From contig USEI01000011.1 in the NCBI GenBank assembly GCA_900553685.1, positions 1 through 50,870 on the forward strand: a stretch of 50,870 bases of DNA, given 5' to 3'. Below are positions 1-8,486 of the stretch, piece by piece. Every line of letters starts with the position of its first letter. Within the stretch, counting starts at the first letter, position 1. This stretch comes from an uncultured Clostridium sp. (GTDB lineage Bacteria > Bacillota > Clostridia > TANB77 > CAG-508). The notes beneath the pieces were generated by a model, which was given only the letters and a program-made list of their open reading frames with translations, ran no database searches and was not told the DNA's origin. A program made the translations under genes and the position numbers.

Positions 1-45
1 GTACTCAAAATATATAAATTTCAAAAAAATGTGACATATGTTTGA

Positions 46-537
46 CTAACCTACACTTCCATTAAATTCTTTTTTGTGTAACAATTGATTTTCTATTTGG
101 TTTATAATATAATCTTTTTTTGCAACTATAATAATCGCTTGAGCGTTTATAGATTCTGGAGTTGGAACATATAAAGTTATATAATCTCCAACTTCTATAT
201 CATTAACGCTTATTATTTCTTCATTTTCATAATCAATAATCTTACTATTTTCTGGTATTTCTTGTGATAAATAATCATTTTCTTCTTCTGCTTCTGCATC
301 TCCGTAATAAATAATATTATTTTCTATTTTAAAAATTTCTCCCTTGGTATAATTATATTGAACATCAGTATTTTATTCATTTGTATCAACTAATTCATTA
401 TTGGTAGTATTCGTATCTATAACATTTTCATTTACACTTTTATAATTATGCTTTTTTAAAATAATATCTATAACTATTATTGCAATTATAATTACTAATA
501 CCAATACAATTAAAATAATATTTTTCTTATTTTTCAT
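46..537 (-). pseudogene. Membrane-anchored hypothetical protein interrupted by one in-frame stop
   Basis: Read on the minus strand from ATG at 537, this 164-codon frame has a good ribosome binding site (GGAGG, 5 nt upstream). It is open except for one TAA at 375-373 (codon 55), and the same frame then runs 108 more codons to TAG at 46. The first part is MKNKK followed by about 20 hydrophobic residues, a signal anchor, and then an Asn/Thr-rich linker. The part after the stop contains KGEIFKIENN, an acidic stretch and VNDIEVGDYITLYV, which reads like a small beta-barrel domain. I do not recognise the family. The continuous coding character on both sides of the stop suggests a recent nonsense mutation, a sequencing error or, less likely, readthrough. 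Confidence 0.6.
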
Positions 538-1138
538 TTTCCCTCCAAAAATAATTTATTTTTATAGCAACATTTTATATATAGTTTATGAAATTTTTGT
601 GCATAATTTGTAAAATCAAAAAATATGTGAGTTTCGAACTAGTAAAATTATTATATTTATACCTACAAATTACTATTTGACAAACTAATTATATCATATA
701 CACTTTCAAAATTATACTGAAAAATAAAAATTAATTTATATTCATTTATATCAAATATAAACTCTTGTTATTTTTTATTGTTTTATAAAATTAAATTAAG
801 TTCATTAGTTTTATTAATCTTCAATACTTTAAATGTTTTTTATTCGCTCTTATTATTTTTTATCATTATTCATTGATATTTATTGTTAGTCCAGCATTAC
901 TTTTTTATTATATGTTTCAAAAACTCCTGCATCTATTGGTATTACTATATTATATAGATTTTATTTAATCCAGCACAAGTCCAGCATTAACAAATAACGA
1001 TGAAAAGTGATGAAAGGTTTTGAAAAGTGATAAAAACCTTTATTTTCTAAGAATATATTCATTTTTACTTACAGTAACAAGGGCTGTACCATAACTGGAC
1101 TTACTCTCTTTGCCAAAATCCAGCAAATCTTACAGGCA
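538..1138. other. Gene-free AT-rich stretch with short repeats, probable scar of an element at tRNA-Leu
   Basis: No credible gene is visible. The stretch holds one right-hand copy of the palindromic repeat found in the ssrA island (667-690), four copies of the octamer RTCCAGCA (889-896, 968-975, 979-986, 1118-1125) and one inverted AGTCCAG (1095-1101). It also holds a 20-bp tandem repeat at 1001-1040. Clusters of short direct repeats beside a tRNA gene are typical of the arm-type sites of tyrosine recombinases, so I infer a decayed integrated element. Confidence 0.4.
1001..1040. repeat. Two tandem 20-bp units (TGAAAAGTGAT...)
   Basis: The unit starting TGAAAAGTGATGAAAGG is followed directly by TGAAAAGTGATAAAAACC. 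The first 11 bases are identical. The second half of unit 1 and the end of unit 2 can also pair (AAAGGTTTT with AAAACCTTT). It lies about 130 bp from the 3' end of the tRNA-Leu gene. Confidence 0.6.
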
Positions 1139-1147
1139 AAAGAAAAA

Positions 1148-1170
1148 GCCGAGATTTATGTATCTCGACT
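1148..1170 (-). terminator. Terminator of the tRNA-Leu gene
   Basis: On the minus strand, GTCGAGAT and ATCTCGGC pair around a 6-nt loop directly after the tRNA CCA end and are followed by TTTTTCTTTT. One pair is G-U. Confidence 0.75.
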
Positions 1171-1172
1171 TT

Positions 1173-1255
1173 TGGTGCGGTAGAGAGGACTTGAACCCCC
1201 ACGGTCTCCCACTAGATCCTAAGTCTAGCGCGTCTGCCAGTTCCGCCACTACCGC
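1173..1255 (-). tRNA. tRNA-Leu (anticodon UAG)
   Basis: The minus strand folds into a class II tRNA. The acceptor arm GCGGTAG pairs with CTACCGC, the discriminator is A and CCA is encoded. The anticodon stem CTAGA/TCTAG encloses loop CTTAGGA, which gives anticodon TAG (reads CUA). There is a long variable arm, and a T arm with GGTTCAAGTCC. At 83 nt with the long variable arm it fits leucine. A promoter lies just upstream (1288-1317) and a terminator just downstream. The 3' flank carries repeats suggesting past use as an integration site. Confidence 0.95.
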
Positions 1256-1287
1256 ATTAAAGTTAATATTTTCTATCAACAATAAAT

Positions 1288-1317
1288 ATATTAGCATAAA
1301 TACAAGCAATTTGTCAA
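1288..1317 (-). promoter_or_regulatory. Sigma-A promoter of tRNA-Leu
   Basis: Minus strand TTGACA (1317-1312), an 18-nt spacer and TAATAT (1293-1288), about 30 bp before the tRNA 5' end. The -35 is perfect and the -10 is close to consensus. Confidence 0.7.
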
Positions 1318-1445
1318 GTCAAAAATTTATAATTTTTGTTTTTTTGTGCCTTTTTACCTCTAATTTTTTTAGTATAAATGTATCTATTAACTTATTCTTT
1401 ATTATCAATTTTATCCTATAATTATAATTATTTTACATTATATTA

Positions 1446-2471
1446 TTATTTAAATATTTCATAAAAATTCTTAAAAGTATAGCCTTCATTTTTATAATAT
1501 TGTATTATTTCTGGCAATGCTTCAACAGTTTGACTTTTATCTCCTGCATCATGCATTAATAGTATTATACTGTTTTGATTTGCTTTAGTTGAAATCATTT
1601 CTGCCATACATTCTTCCTTGGTTTTACTTCCAGCAGCATCTCCAGTTAAACAATTCCAATTTGTATATGCTACACCATATAAATCAAACAAATCTCTTGC
1701 CTCTTTTTTTATAGAAGAATAACTTCCTCCGCTAGAACCTCCTGGAAATCTAAACAAATACGAATTATACTCTGGTATTCCTAAAGCATTTTTTATAGCA
1801 TTTTCACATTGGACATATTCACTAAAAGTTGTATCTTTACTTTCATAAATTGACTTATAACTATGAGAATATCCATGATTTGCTATATAATGTCCTTCGT
1901 TAAATTCCCTTTTTAAAATTTCTGGATATAATTCTACTCTAGAACCTAACACAAAAAATGTAGCTTTTACTCCATTATCTCTTAAAATATCCAAAATTTG
2001 TGGTGTTATATTTTTGGATGGTCCATCATCAAAAGTTAAATATACTTGCTTCTCTTCAGAAGTATATATGTTTTTAATATCTTGTTTTGCATTTAAATTT
2101 TGAACTGGTAAAAATTGCTTTTTTATTTCTTCCATATTATGTTCGGCTATTTGTACATCTGCATTTATTACTAAATTTGCAGTTTCATCATTTTTCAAAT
2201 CCTTCTCTTTTATTTTTTCTTCTTTTGTAACTTTTATAGGCTCTGAATTTTCTTTTTCATTATTATTAACATTTCCTTCTATTTCAGTTGATGCTAGATT
2301 ATCTATTGGCTGTTTATTTATTATTCTATATGAAATAGAAAAACTTCCAAACATGATAAAAAAACATAGTAAAAATATTATAATTACTAATATAACTTTT
2401 TTCATATTTAATTTGGATTTTTTAACCAAGCTTAAATTTTCAAAGTCATGGTCATCCATTCCATATAACAT
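1446..2471 (-). CDS. Membrane-anchored polysaccharide deacetylase (NodB/CE4 family)
   Basis: A metal-dependent de-N-acetylase that probably acts on peptidoglycan or another cell-surface glycan outside the membrane. Residues 26-48 form a transmembrane anchor, followed by an acidic/lysine-rich linker to about residue 135 and then a NodB domain to the end. The catalytic signatures are complete: TFDDG at 146-150 (base and metal aspartates D148/D149), the metal histidines in HGYSH (H199, H203), RFPGG near residue 243 and LLMHDAG near the C-terminus. The start at 2471 has AAAGGAGA 8 nt upstream. It resembles the PdaA-type deacetylases of spore-formers, but the substrate cannot be fixed from sequence. 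It stands alone, downstream of and unlinked to the ATPase operon terminator. Confidence 0.88.
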   Translation of the reverse strand: MLYGMDDHDFENLSLVKKSKLNMKKVILVIIIFLLCFFIMFGSFSISYRIINKQPIDNLASTEIEGNVNNNEKENSEPIKVTKEEKIKEKDLKNDETANLVINADVQIAEHNMEEIKKQFLPVQNLNAKQDIKNIYTSEEKQVYLTFDDGPSKNITPQILDILRDNGVKATFFVLGSRVELYPEILKREFNEGHYIANHGYSHSYKSIYESKDTTFSEYVQCENAIKNALGIPEYNSYLFRFPGGSSGGSYSSIKKEARDLFDLYGVAYTNWNCLTGDAAGSKTKEECMAEMISTKANQNSIILLMHDAGDKSQTVEALPEIIQYYKNEGYTFKNFYEIFK

Positions 2472-2800
2472 ATATATTCTCCTTTTTCTTACATTATTAT
2501 ATATTATTATTAAAAATTTTCAAGCTTTTATTAATATTATGTCATATTTTGTAAAATTTATTTTTTTTATTGCAAAACAAAAATTAAAATTTCAATAATG
2601 TAAAATTGAAAATTTTATATATTTTTTTAATTTTAATACCAAATTTTATGAAATAAAATTTATATACAATTAGTAATTATTTGCCAAAAATTCACAAAAA
2701 TTCAAATGACTTTTTATTATATAAAAAATAAATGTAAACACATCTTTTGTGCCTACATTTATTTTTTTATATTTTCATTTACTTTACCTCAAAAATTGTA
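2472..2800. other. Gene-free gap between the deacetylase and the ATPase operon
   Basis: Very AT-rich. It holds the terminator of the upstream operon (2726-2764) and presumably the deacetylase promoter. I see no further gene or repeat. Confidence 0.6.
2726..2764 (-). terminator. Terminator of the hydrolase-nucleotidase-ATPase operon
   Basis: AAATAAATGTA pairs perfectly with TACATTTATTT around a 17-nt loop that can itself pair (CACA/TGTG). T-rich tracts lie on both sides. It sits 37 bp after the ATPase stop codon. The same 11-bp stem recurs at 49346-49381. Confidence 0.75.
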
Positions 2801-5521
2801 TTACTCTTCATGTTTAGTTCCATTTATTTTAAATAATTTAAACAATTCAACAATTATAAGTGGTGCAATAACAAGTGCTGCTGTTTCTTCAATATTATGA
2901 AGTGGTAATCTTACTATACCAAAAATGCTTGTTAATGATGGAACAAGTAATACGATAAACATTAATGCTGCAGATACAAATATTGCAAGTAATAATGTTC
3001 TATTATTAAATGGATTTGATTTAAAAATAGAATCTTTATTATTTCTAATGTTAAATACATGAACAAGTTCAGACAATGCAAGAGTTATAAATGCCATTGT
3101 TTGACCAACTTCTATTTTTGTCTCTGCAAGTGTTAATCCATCGATTGGTTCTGTTGTTGTTGCAAGACCAATAACAAATGCTGATAATGTAAGTAATCCT
3201 ATCATAATTCCTTGGTATATAATTCTCCAAGACATACCTTTTGTGAATATACCTTTTGAATTCTTCATAGGTTTTCTTTTCATAATTCCTTTTTCTGCTG
3301 GATCATAAGCAAGTGCTAATGCTGGTAGTGAATCTGTTACTAAGTTAACCCATAAAATTTGTACTGGTAATAATACTTCAAGTTCATTAATTAACTCATG
3401 TGGAATTCCAAATGCACTTGCAAACACTGGAGTTAATAGTAATGCTAAAAATAGAACAACTATTTCTCCAATATTACTTGATAATAAAAATGTTATTGCT
3501 TTTAAAATATTGTTATATATTCTTCTTCCCTCTTCAACTGCAGAAACTACTGTAGCAAAATTATCATCTGTTAATATTACATCTGCTGCTTCTTTTGCAA
3601 CATCTGTACCTACCATTCCCATTGCACAACCTATGTCTGCCTTTTTAAGAGCTGGAGCATCATTAACTCCATCTCCTGTCATAGCAACAATTTCTCCATT
3701 TGCTTGCCATGCTTTTACAATACGTACTTTATGTTCTGGTGATACTCTTGCATAAACTGATATATTTCTAACTTTTTCTTTTAATTCTTCATCTGTCATT
3801 TTTTCAAGTTCACTACCAGTTATTGCTTCATTTTCGTTTTTTAATATACCTAATTCTTTTGCTATTGCTGTTGCTGTTATTTTGTGATCACCTGTAATCA
3901 TAACAGTTTTTATTCCTGCTGTTATACATTTCTTTACAGCCTCTTTTGCCTCTTCTCTAGGAGGATCTATCATTCCAACCATTCCAACAAATATAAGACT
4001 AGATTCTAATTTTTTCATATCCTCATCAGAAATTGGATGATTTACTATTTTATATCCAGCGGCTAAAACTCTTAAAGCTCCTTCAGCCATCTTTTTATTG
4101 CATTCTTGAATTCTTTCTTTATAATTATTTAAATCTGCTTTTACTTCTCCATTTTTTTGATATGTTGTACAGCATTGTAATAGTTCGTCTACACCACCTT
4201 TAGTATAAACAATAAATTTATCTCCAACTTTATGAACAGTTGTCATTAATTTTCTATCAGAATCAAATGGTATTTCTGCTACCCTAGGGTAATTTTCTAA
4301 TTTAAATCCAACTTTATTTCCCATATCAATTAACGCTGTTTCTGTTGGATCACCTGTTAAACTTCCATCTTCTGAAACTTTTGTATCATTGCAAAGCATT
4401 TCTGCTTCAAATAATTTTGTAGTTTCTTCATCAAACGTTTTTATGCTTTCTAAATCTATTAATTCACCATTAACAAATATTTTTTTAACAGTCATTTTAT
4501 TTTGAGTTAAAGTTCCAGTTTTATCAGAACATATAACTGAAGCACTTCCTAAAGTTTCAACTGCTGGTAATTTTTTAACAATTGCATTTCTTTTTACCAT
4601 TCTTTGAACACCAATTGCTAAAACTATTGTTGATACTGCTGCTAATCCTTCTGGTATTGCTGCAACTGCAAGAGATACGGCTGTCATAAACATATTAAGT
4701 GGTGCTTTTCCATATAAAATACCAACTACAAATATTATTGCACATATTACAAGAGCAACAATTCCTAGTGTTTTTCCTAAATTATTTAATTTTATTTGAA
4801 GTGGTGTTGCTTCATCTTCTGTTTCATTTATCATCTTAGCAATTTTACCAACTTCTGTATTCATTCCAGTTTCTACAACTATACCTTTTCCTCTACCATA
4901 AGTAACTAAGCTAGAAGAAAATAGCATATTTTTTCTATCTCCAACTCCAACTTCATCATCTTCAATTGCCTCTTCAATTTTTTCTACTGGAACTGATTCT
5001 CCAGTTAGAGCTGATTCTTGAGATTTTAAATTAACAGCTTCAATAATTCTTAAATCTGCAGGAATAAAATCTCCTGTGTCTAGTACTACTATATCTCCTG
5101 GAACCAATTCAGCTGATTGAACTACAATCATTTTTCCATCTCTTATAACTTTAGCCACATGGCTACTCAATTTTTGAAGAGCTTCTAATGATTTTTCTGC
5201 TTTATTTTCTTGTGCAACTCCTATTATTGCATTAACAACAACTACTATTAAAATAATTATTGTATCTGCTATACCCTCTCCTTGTTGCACTCCAACAATT
5301 CCTGATACTATAGCAGCAATTATTAGAACAATAATCATAAAATCTTTAAATTGCTCTAAAAATTTTCTTAATAAGCTTTTTTTAGGCTTAGCTTTTAGTT
5401 CATTATATCCATAAGTTTCATATCTTTTTGTTATTTCATCTGCTGTTAAACCTTTTTCTACATTAGTATTAAGTTTTTCGGCAGTTTCTTTTATGGATTT
5501 TTTAAACCATTTTTCTTCCAT
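2801..5521 (-). CDS. P2A-type cation-transporting ATPase (Ca2+/Mn2+ class)
   Basis: An ATP-driven cation exporter in the cytoplasmic membrane, 906 aa, the full length of the SERCA/PMCA-like bacterial family. In order: N-terminal cation ATPase domain (1-60), first hairpin of membrane helices (60-105), actuator domain with TGES at 173-176, PEGL in M4 (290-293) and the phosphorylated aspartate D333 in DKTGTLT. A nucleotide-binding domain with FDSDRKLM and KGG follows, then TGDH and the hinge GDGVNDAP, and finally six C-terminal helices. PEGL in M4 fits Ca2+ or Mn2+ rather than heavy metals. It is the last gene of an operon whose leader looks like a Mn2+-sensing riboswitch. I therefore infer Mn2+ (or Ca2+) efflux. 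The start at 5521 follows AAGGAGGAAAC. Confidence 0.9.
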   Translation of the reverse strand: MEEKWFKKSIKETAEKLNTNVEKGLTADEITKRYETYGYNELKAKPKKSLLRKFLEQFKDFMIIVLIIAAIVSGIVGVQQGEGIADTIIILIVVVVNAIIGVAQENKAEKSLEALQKLSSHVAKVIRDGKMIVVQSAELVPGDIVVLDTGDFIPADLRIIEAVNLKSQESALTGESVPVEKIEEAIEDDEVGVGDRKNMLFSSSLVTYGRGKGIVVETGMNTEVGKIAKMINETEDEATPLQIKLNNLGKTLGIVALVICAIIFVVGILYGKAPLNMFMTAVSLAVAAIPEGLAAVSTIVLAIGVQRMVKRNAIVKKLPAVETLGSASVICSDKTGTLTQNKMTVKKIFVNGELIDLESIKTFDEETTKLFEAEMLCNDTKVSEDGSLTGDPTETALIDMGNKVGFKLENYPRVAEIPFDSDRKLMTTVHKVGDKFIVYTKGGVDELLQCCTTYQKNGEVKADLNNYKERIQECNKKMAEGALRVLAAGYKIVNHPISDEDMKKLESSLIFVGMVGMIDPPREEAKEAVKKCITAGIKTVMITGDHKITATAIAKELGILKNENEAITGSELEKMTDEELKEKVRNISVYARVSPEHKVRIVKAWQANGEIVAMTGDGVNDAPALKKADIGCAMGMVGTDVAKEAADVILTDDNFATVVSAVEEGRRIYNNILKAITFLLSSNIGEIVVLFLALLLTPVFASAFGIPHELINELEVLLPVQILWVNLVTDSLPALALAYDPAEKGIMKRKPMKNSKGIFTKGMSWRIIYQGIMIGLLTLSAFVIGLATTTEPIDGLTLAETKIEVGQTMAFITLALSELVHVFNIRNNKDSIFKSNPFNNRTLLLAIFVSAALMFIVLLVPSLTSIFGIVRLPLHNIEETAALVIAPLIIVELFKLFKINGTKHEE

Positions 5522-5541
5522 TTTGTTTCCTCCTTGTTTTA

Positions 5542-6342
5542 TTAATATATTTTTAAAATTTTATTAACATCATTAAAAGTTCCATTATTTGTAAGAACTA
5601 TATCAAAACTTTCATTATAATATTTTAAATTTTCTTCTACTTTTTCTTCTAAAAATCCTACTGAAATTGTATTTTCAAGTTCTTCTTTTGAAACCATTTT
5701 TAAATCAGCAAGACCATCACCAAATAATAATATGTTTTTTCTATTTTTTATTTTTTCTTTTGATGTATTATCTAGTTTTACTATATTTTTATTAAGCGAA
5801 TGAATTATATCACCTTGTATACATTTTATTACTCCTTTTTCAAAATGTATAAAATTACTAACTATCTTAATATTTTCAGTAAAATCATCTTCATCTTTTA
5901 AAAATTCTCTAATTACATTTCCTATTCCGGCAGATATTATAATAACGGGAATATCAAATTCTTTCATTTTTCTTAAAAACTCTTTTGCTCCTGGTCTATA
6001 TTTTAAACCATTTTTTCTTACTGAATTTATTAAAGAAATTTCTTTTAAACCATATTTATAAAATAAATTTATGTGAGCTTTATACCAGTTTGACATTTCT
6101 TCTGATTTTTTTTCATCACTTAAAGTCATATCTATTTCTATAGGTCTATAATGATTATATAAAGCCATTCTCTCCTTTGTATAATCATCACCGACCTCAT
6201 TTGCGTTTGCCATTACTCCCCAAGTAGTATTTAAACCGCCTTGACATTTTGTTAATGTTTTATCAAAATCAGCAACAACATAAAAATTATTTTTATCTAA
6301 TTTAATATTTTCTATTTTTTTCTGATTATTAATATAAATCAT
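5542..6342 (-). CDS. Cytosolic 5'-nucleotidase III-like HAD phosphatase (UMPH-1 family)
   Basis: A HAD-superfamily phosphatase of 266 aa, very like the pyrimidine 5'-nucleotidases of eukaryotes. These hydrolyse nucleoside monophosphates in the cytosol and need Mg2+. The nucleophile motif is DFDKTLTK (D25 and D27), a family-typical ALYNHYRPIEID lies at 60-71, motif II is ISAG at 136-139, VSNF and HSLNKN follow, and motif III/IV is GDGLADLKM (D209, D213). The cap domain is inserted after motif I, as in that family. It lies 10 bp after the upstream hydrolase gene and 20 bp before the ATPase gene, so the three are co-transcribed. Metal-dependent catalysis would fit control by a metal riboswitch. 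The substrate is inferred from the family. Confidence 0.75.
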   Translation of the reverse strand: MIYINNQKKIENIKLDKNNFYVVADFDKTLTKCQGGLNTTWGVMANANEVGDDYTKERMALYNHYRPIEIDMTLSDEKKSEEMSNWYKAHINLFYKYGLKEISLINSVRKNGLKYRPGAKEFLRKMKEFDIPVIIISAGIGNVIREFLKDEDDFTENIKIVSNFIHFEKGVIKCIQGDIIHSLNKNIVKLDNTSKEKIKNRKNILLFGDGLADLKMVSKEELENTISVGFLEEKVEENLKYYNESFDIVLTNNGTFNDVNKILKIY

Positions 6343-6352
6343 AGCACTCCTT

Positions 6353-7237
6353 TTATATTTTCTTTAAAAACTCTACTATTTCATTTGCAAGAATATCCTC
6401 TTTTTTTGTATAACCATGATCTGCTCCAGAAACATAATTTATGTCTTTTTTAGAATTATTTAACTTTTGAGAAATCATATTTACTAAATCTTGAACATTT
6501 TGTTCTATCATTTCATTTTCACAGCCCCATCTCATAAATAATGGTACAGTTATATTATTCAACTCCTTATAGTCATAATCCTTTTTGCTATACTGCGCAA
6601 AATCAATTTCTTTCGAATATTTTGAATACTCTAAAAAAGTTTTCACACTAATTGGATGAATAAAACTCTCTCTTGGCATTAAATCTAAAATCTTTTTCTC
6701 ATTTTCTTTTTGGATAGCAATATTCATCATTTTTTCATAATTTTCGCCTAAATATATTTTTAAAACTTTTGGAATATCTATTAGAGATAATAAAACAACT
6801 CCTTTTATATATTTTAGAAGTTCTGAATTTTCTTTTTTTAATTTATTATAAGTATAAAGTACCTTTGTCGCCCCTAAACTATGTCCTTGTAAATAGATAT
6901 CAGTATATCCAAGTGACACAGTTTTTTCTACAGCAGCTTTAATATCAAAATATCCTTCTTTAGGATCTTCATAAGTTGTACCAGCAAAAAATTTCTTTAC
7001 AACTCCATCAACATTTTTTCTTACATTTTTTACAAGTTCACTTCCTCTATTATTATATCCTAAAAAATCAATTCCGTTTTCTAGCACTTTTTTAGCTATT
7101 ATTTTTTCTCTTTCTTTAAAACAATTACTTCCCATTCCATGAGTTGCAATTAAGATTTTTTTAGAAGAAGTTCTTAATATAAATCCGTCATTTATAATAC
7201 CATCTTCTGTTTCTAAAGTTGTAATTTCTGTATTCAT
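6353..7237 (-). CDS. Alpha/beta hydrolase, first gene of the riboswitch operon
   Basis: A 294-aa cytoplasmic serine hydrolase of the alpha/beta fold, with no signal peptide. The oxyanion-hole HGMG lies at 33-36, the nucleophile elbow GHSLG at 118-122 (S120) and a histidine in ADHGY near residue 275. An aspartate or glutamate in the region MRWGCENE near residue 240 is a candidate acid. The NNRG and DIKAAVE features resemble proteins that handle acylated small molecules or peptides, but the substrate is unknown. The gene starts at ATG 7237 after TGGAGGGTTCTA. It is separated from the promoter by a probable yybP-ykoY riboswitch and a terminator. Confidence 0.8.
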   Translation of the reverse strand: MNTEITTLETEDGIINDGFILRTSSKKILIATHGMGSNCFKEREKIIAKKVLENGIDFLGYNNRGSELVKNVRKNVDGVVKKFFAGTTYEDPKEGYFDIKAAVEKTVSLGYTDIYLQGHSLGATKVLYTYNKLKKENSELLKYIKGVVLLSLIDIPKVLKIYLGENYEKMMNIAIQKENEKKILDLMPRESFIHPISVKTFLEYSKYSKEIDFAQYSKKDYDYKELNNITVPLFMRWGCENEMIEQNVQDLVNMISQKLNNSKKDINYVSGADHGYTKKEDILANEIVEFLKKI

Positions 7238-7270
7238 TAGAACCCTCCAATTTTTTACTATAAAATTTTC

Positions 7271-7325
7271 AAAATAAAAAGACTCTTAAAGAAACAAGTC
7301 TATTTTCCTTGCTTCTTTAAAAGTC
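7271..7325 (-). terminator. Regulated intrinsic terminator of the riboswitch
   Basis: On the minus strand, an 18-nt arm (7325-7308) pairs with 7298-7281 around a 9-nt loop, followed by TTTTTATTTT. The 5' arm shares CTTTTAAA with the last strand of the aptamer's closing stem. Aptamer and terminator are therefore mutually exclusive, which fits ligand-induced antitermination. Confidence 0.8.
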
Positions 7326-7401
7326 TCACTCCTTCTTAGGTTACTAACCAGATAAATATCGAGATTGTTGATTAGTAATTTTCAAGCTACTCCCTTTTAA
7401 A
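7316..7401 (-). ncRNA. yybP-ykoY-type (Mn2+-sensing) riboswitch aptamer
   Basis: The transcript begins within a few bases of this element. The closing stem pairs TTTAAAAG (7401-7394) with CTTTTAAA (7323-7316). Next to the 5' arm is GGGAGTAGC, close to the highly conserved GGGGAGUAG of yybP-ykoY. The 3' arm is preceded by GTGAGA, matching the usual GAGAC end. Internal pairing ACTAA/TTAGT forms a second arm. This class is known to bind Mn2+ and often controls P-type ATPases and other metal exporters, as here. The assignment rests on motif and context, not on a covariance search. Confidence 0.75.
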
Positions 7402-7411
7402 ATACATTAAA

Positions 7412-7440
7412 ATTATACTAAATACTTTATTTTTTTTCAA
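7412..7440 (-). promoter_or_regulatory. Sigma-A promoter of the riboswitch operon
   Basis: Minus strand TTGAAA (7440-7435), 17-nt spacer, TATAAT (7417-7412). The predicted transcription start, near 7405, falls right at the start of the riboswitch. Confidence 0.8.
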
Positions 7441-7700
7441 GTATTTTCTATATTTTTAGTAAATTTATAATAAATTAATTATATGTTTAGTGTTATTTAA
7501 CATATTATTCCATTGCTTTTTTACATTTCAAATATAACAAATTCCTTTATTGATTATATTTCACTTTTAATTTATAATTCTAATATGATAAACTAATTGA
7601 AAAATACTTTTTGACACTATATTTTATGGATTGTTACATAATTCATTACTAGTATTTACTATTATAACAAGTTATTTACTATAGTTTTAAGGAGAATTTA

Positions 7701-8351
7701 ATGGAATATAAATATGATAAAAAGGATTTAAATCACGATTTAGTAAATTACATAGAAAATTTTATTTTTCCACAATATAATTTAAATGAAATCGGACATG
7801 GTATTGAACATATTTTAACTGTAATAAGACATTCTTTTGATATTGCTAAAAATTATAATGTTAATATGAATATAGTATATGTAGTCGCTGCTTATCACGA
7901 CATTGGTCATCATCTAGATAGTACTAGACATGAAATAATTTCAGCTGAAATAATGATTAAAGATAAAAAACTAAAAGAATTTTTCAAAGAAAATGAATTA
8001 GAGCTTATTAAATTTGCTATTGAAGATCATAGGGCTTCCAATAAAACAAAACCAAGAAATTTATATGGTAAAATAATATCTGCAGCAGATAAAAAATTAG
8101 ATGTAAAAACAGCAATATGTAGAACTTATACTTATACATTAACTCATAATCCTAGCTTCTCTTTTGATGATATCCTAAATGAAATATACAATCATCTAAA
8201 TAATAAATTCGGCAAAACTGGTTATGCCAAAATTTATATTAAAGATGAAGCTTTTGAAAATTTTAAAAAAGAAATAATTTCTCTTTTAGAAAATAAAGCT
8301 GATTTTTTTAAACTTGTTCTTAAGACTTTAAAAAAAGAAAATTTAATTTAA
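7701..8351 (+). CDS. HD-domain phosphohydrolase
   Basis: A 216-aa cytoplasmic protein with a metal-binding HD domain. H33 and H37 are in GHGIEHI, H66-D67 in YHDIGHH, followed by H70/H71 and a conserved ADKKLD near residue 134. Members hydrolyse phosphate esters such as nucleotides, and the substrate here is unknown. It is one of the few plus-strand genes and is preceded by AAGGAGAATTTA before ATG 7701. It faces the VanY-like gene tail to tail and shares a bidirectional terminator with it (8439-8486). Confidence 0.8.
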   Translation: MEYKYDKKDLNHDLVNYIENFIFPQYNLNEIGHGIEHILTVIRHSFDIAKNYNVNMNIVYVVAAYHDIGHHLDSTRHEIISAEIMIKDKKLKEFFKENELELIKFAIEDHRASNKTKPRNLYGKIISAADKKLDVKTAICRTYTYTLTHNPSFSFDDILNEIYNHLNNKFGKTGYAKIYIKDEAFENFKKEIISLLENKADFFKLVLKTLKKENLI

Positions 8352-8438
8352 TAAAACCTTATATATAAATCTTTATATTTACATTAACTTTCAATAATGT
8401 TTATTTATTATAAAAAATTATAAACGCTAAAATTACTA

Positions 8439-8486
8439 CAAAATAAAAACTATTAATAAATATATATTAATAGTTTTTTATTTTGT
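8439..8486. terminator. Bidirectional terminator between HD and VanY-like genes
   Basis: An inverted repeat of about 21 bp (ACAAAATAAAAACTATTAATA and its complement, with one extra T on one side) lies around a short AT loop. It has T-rich flanks in both directions and overlaps the last codons of the minus-strand gene. Confidence 0.7.

Noticed and set aside
1110..1421. A 103-codon plus-strand open frame
   Set aside because: It runs through the tRNA-Leu gene and its terminator on the other strand and has no protein-like features.
7238..7420. A T-box leader before the alpha/beta hydrolase gene
   Set aside because: There is no T-box GGTGG-type antiterminator motif, and the GGGAGTAG plus closing stem fit yybP-ykoY better.
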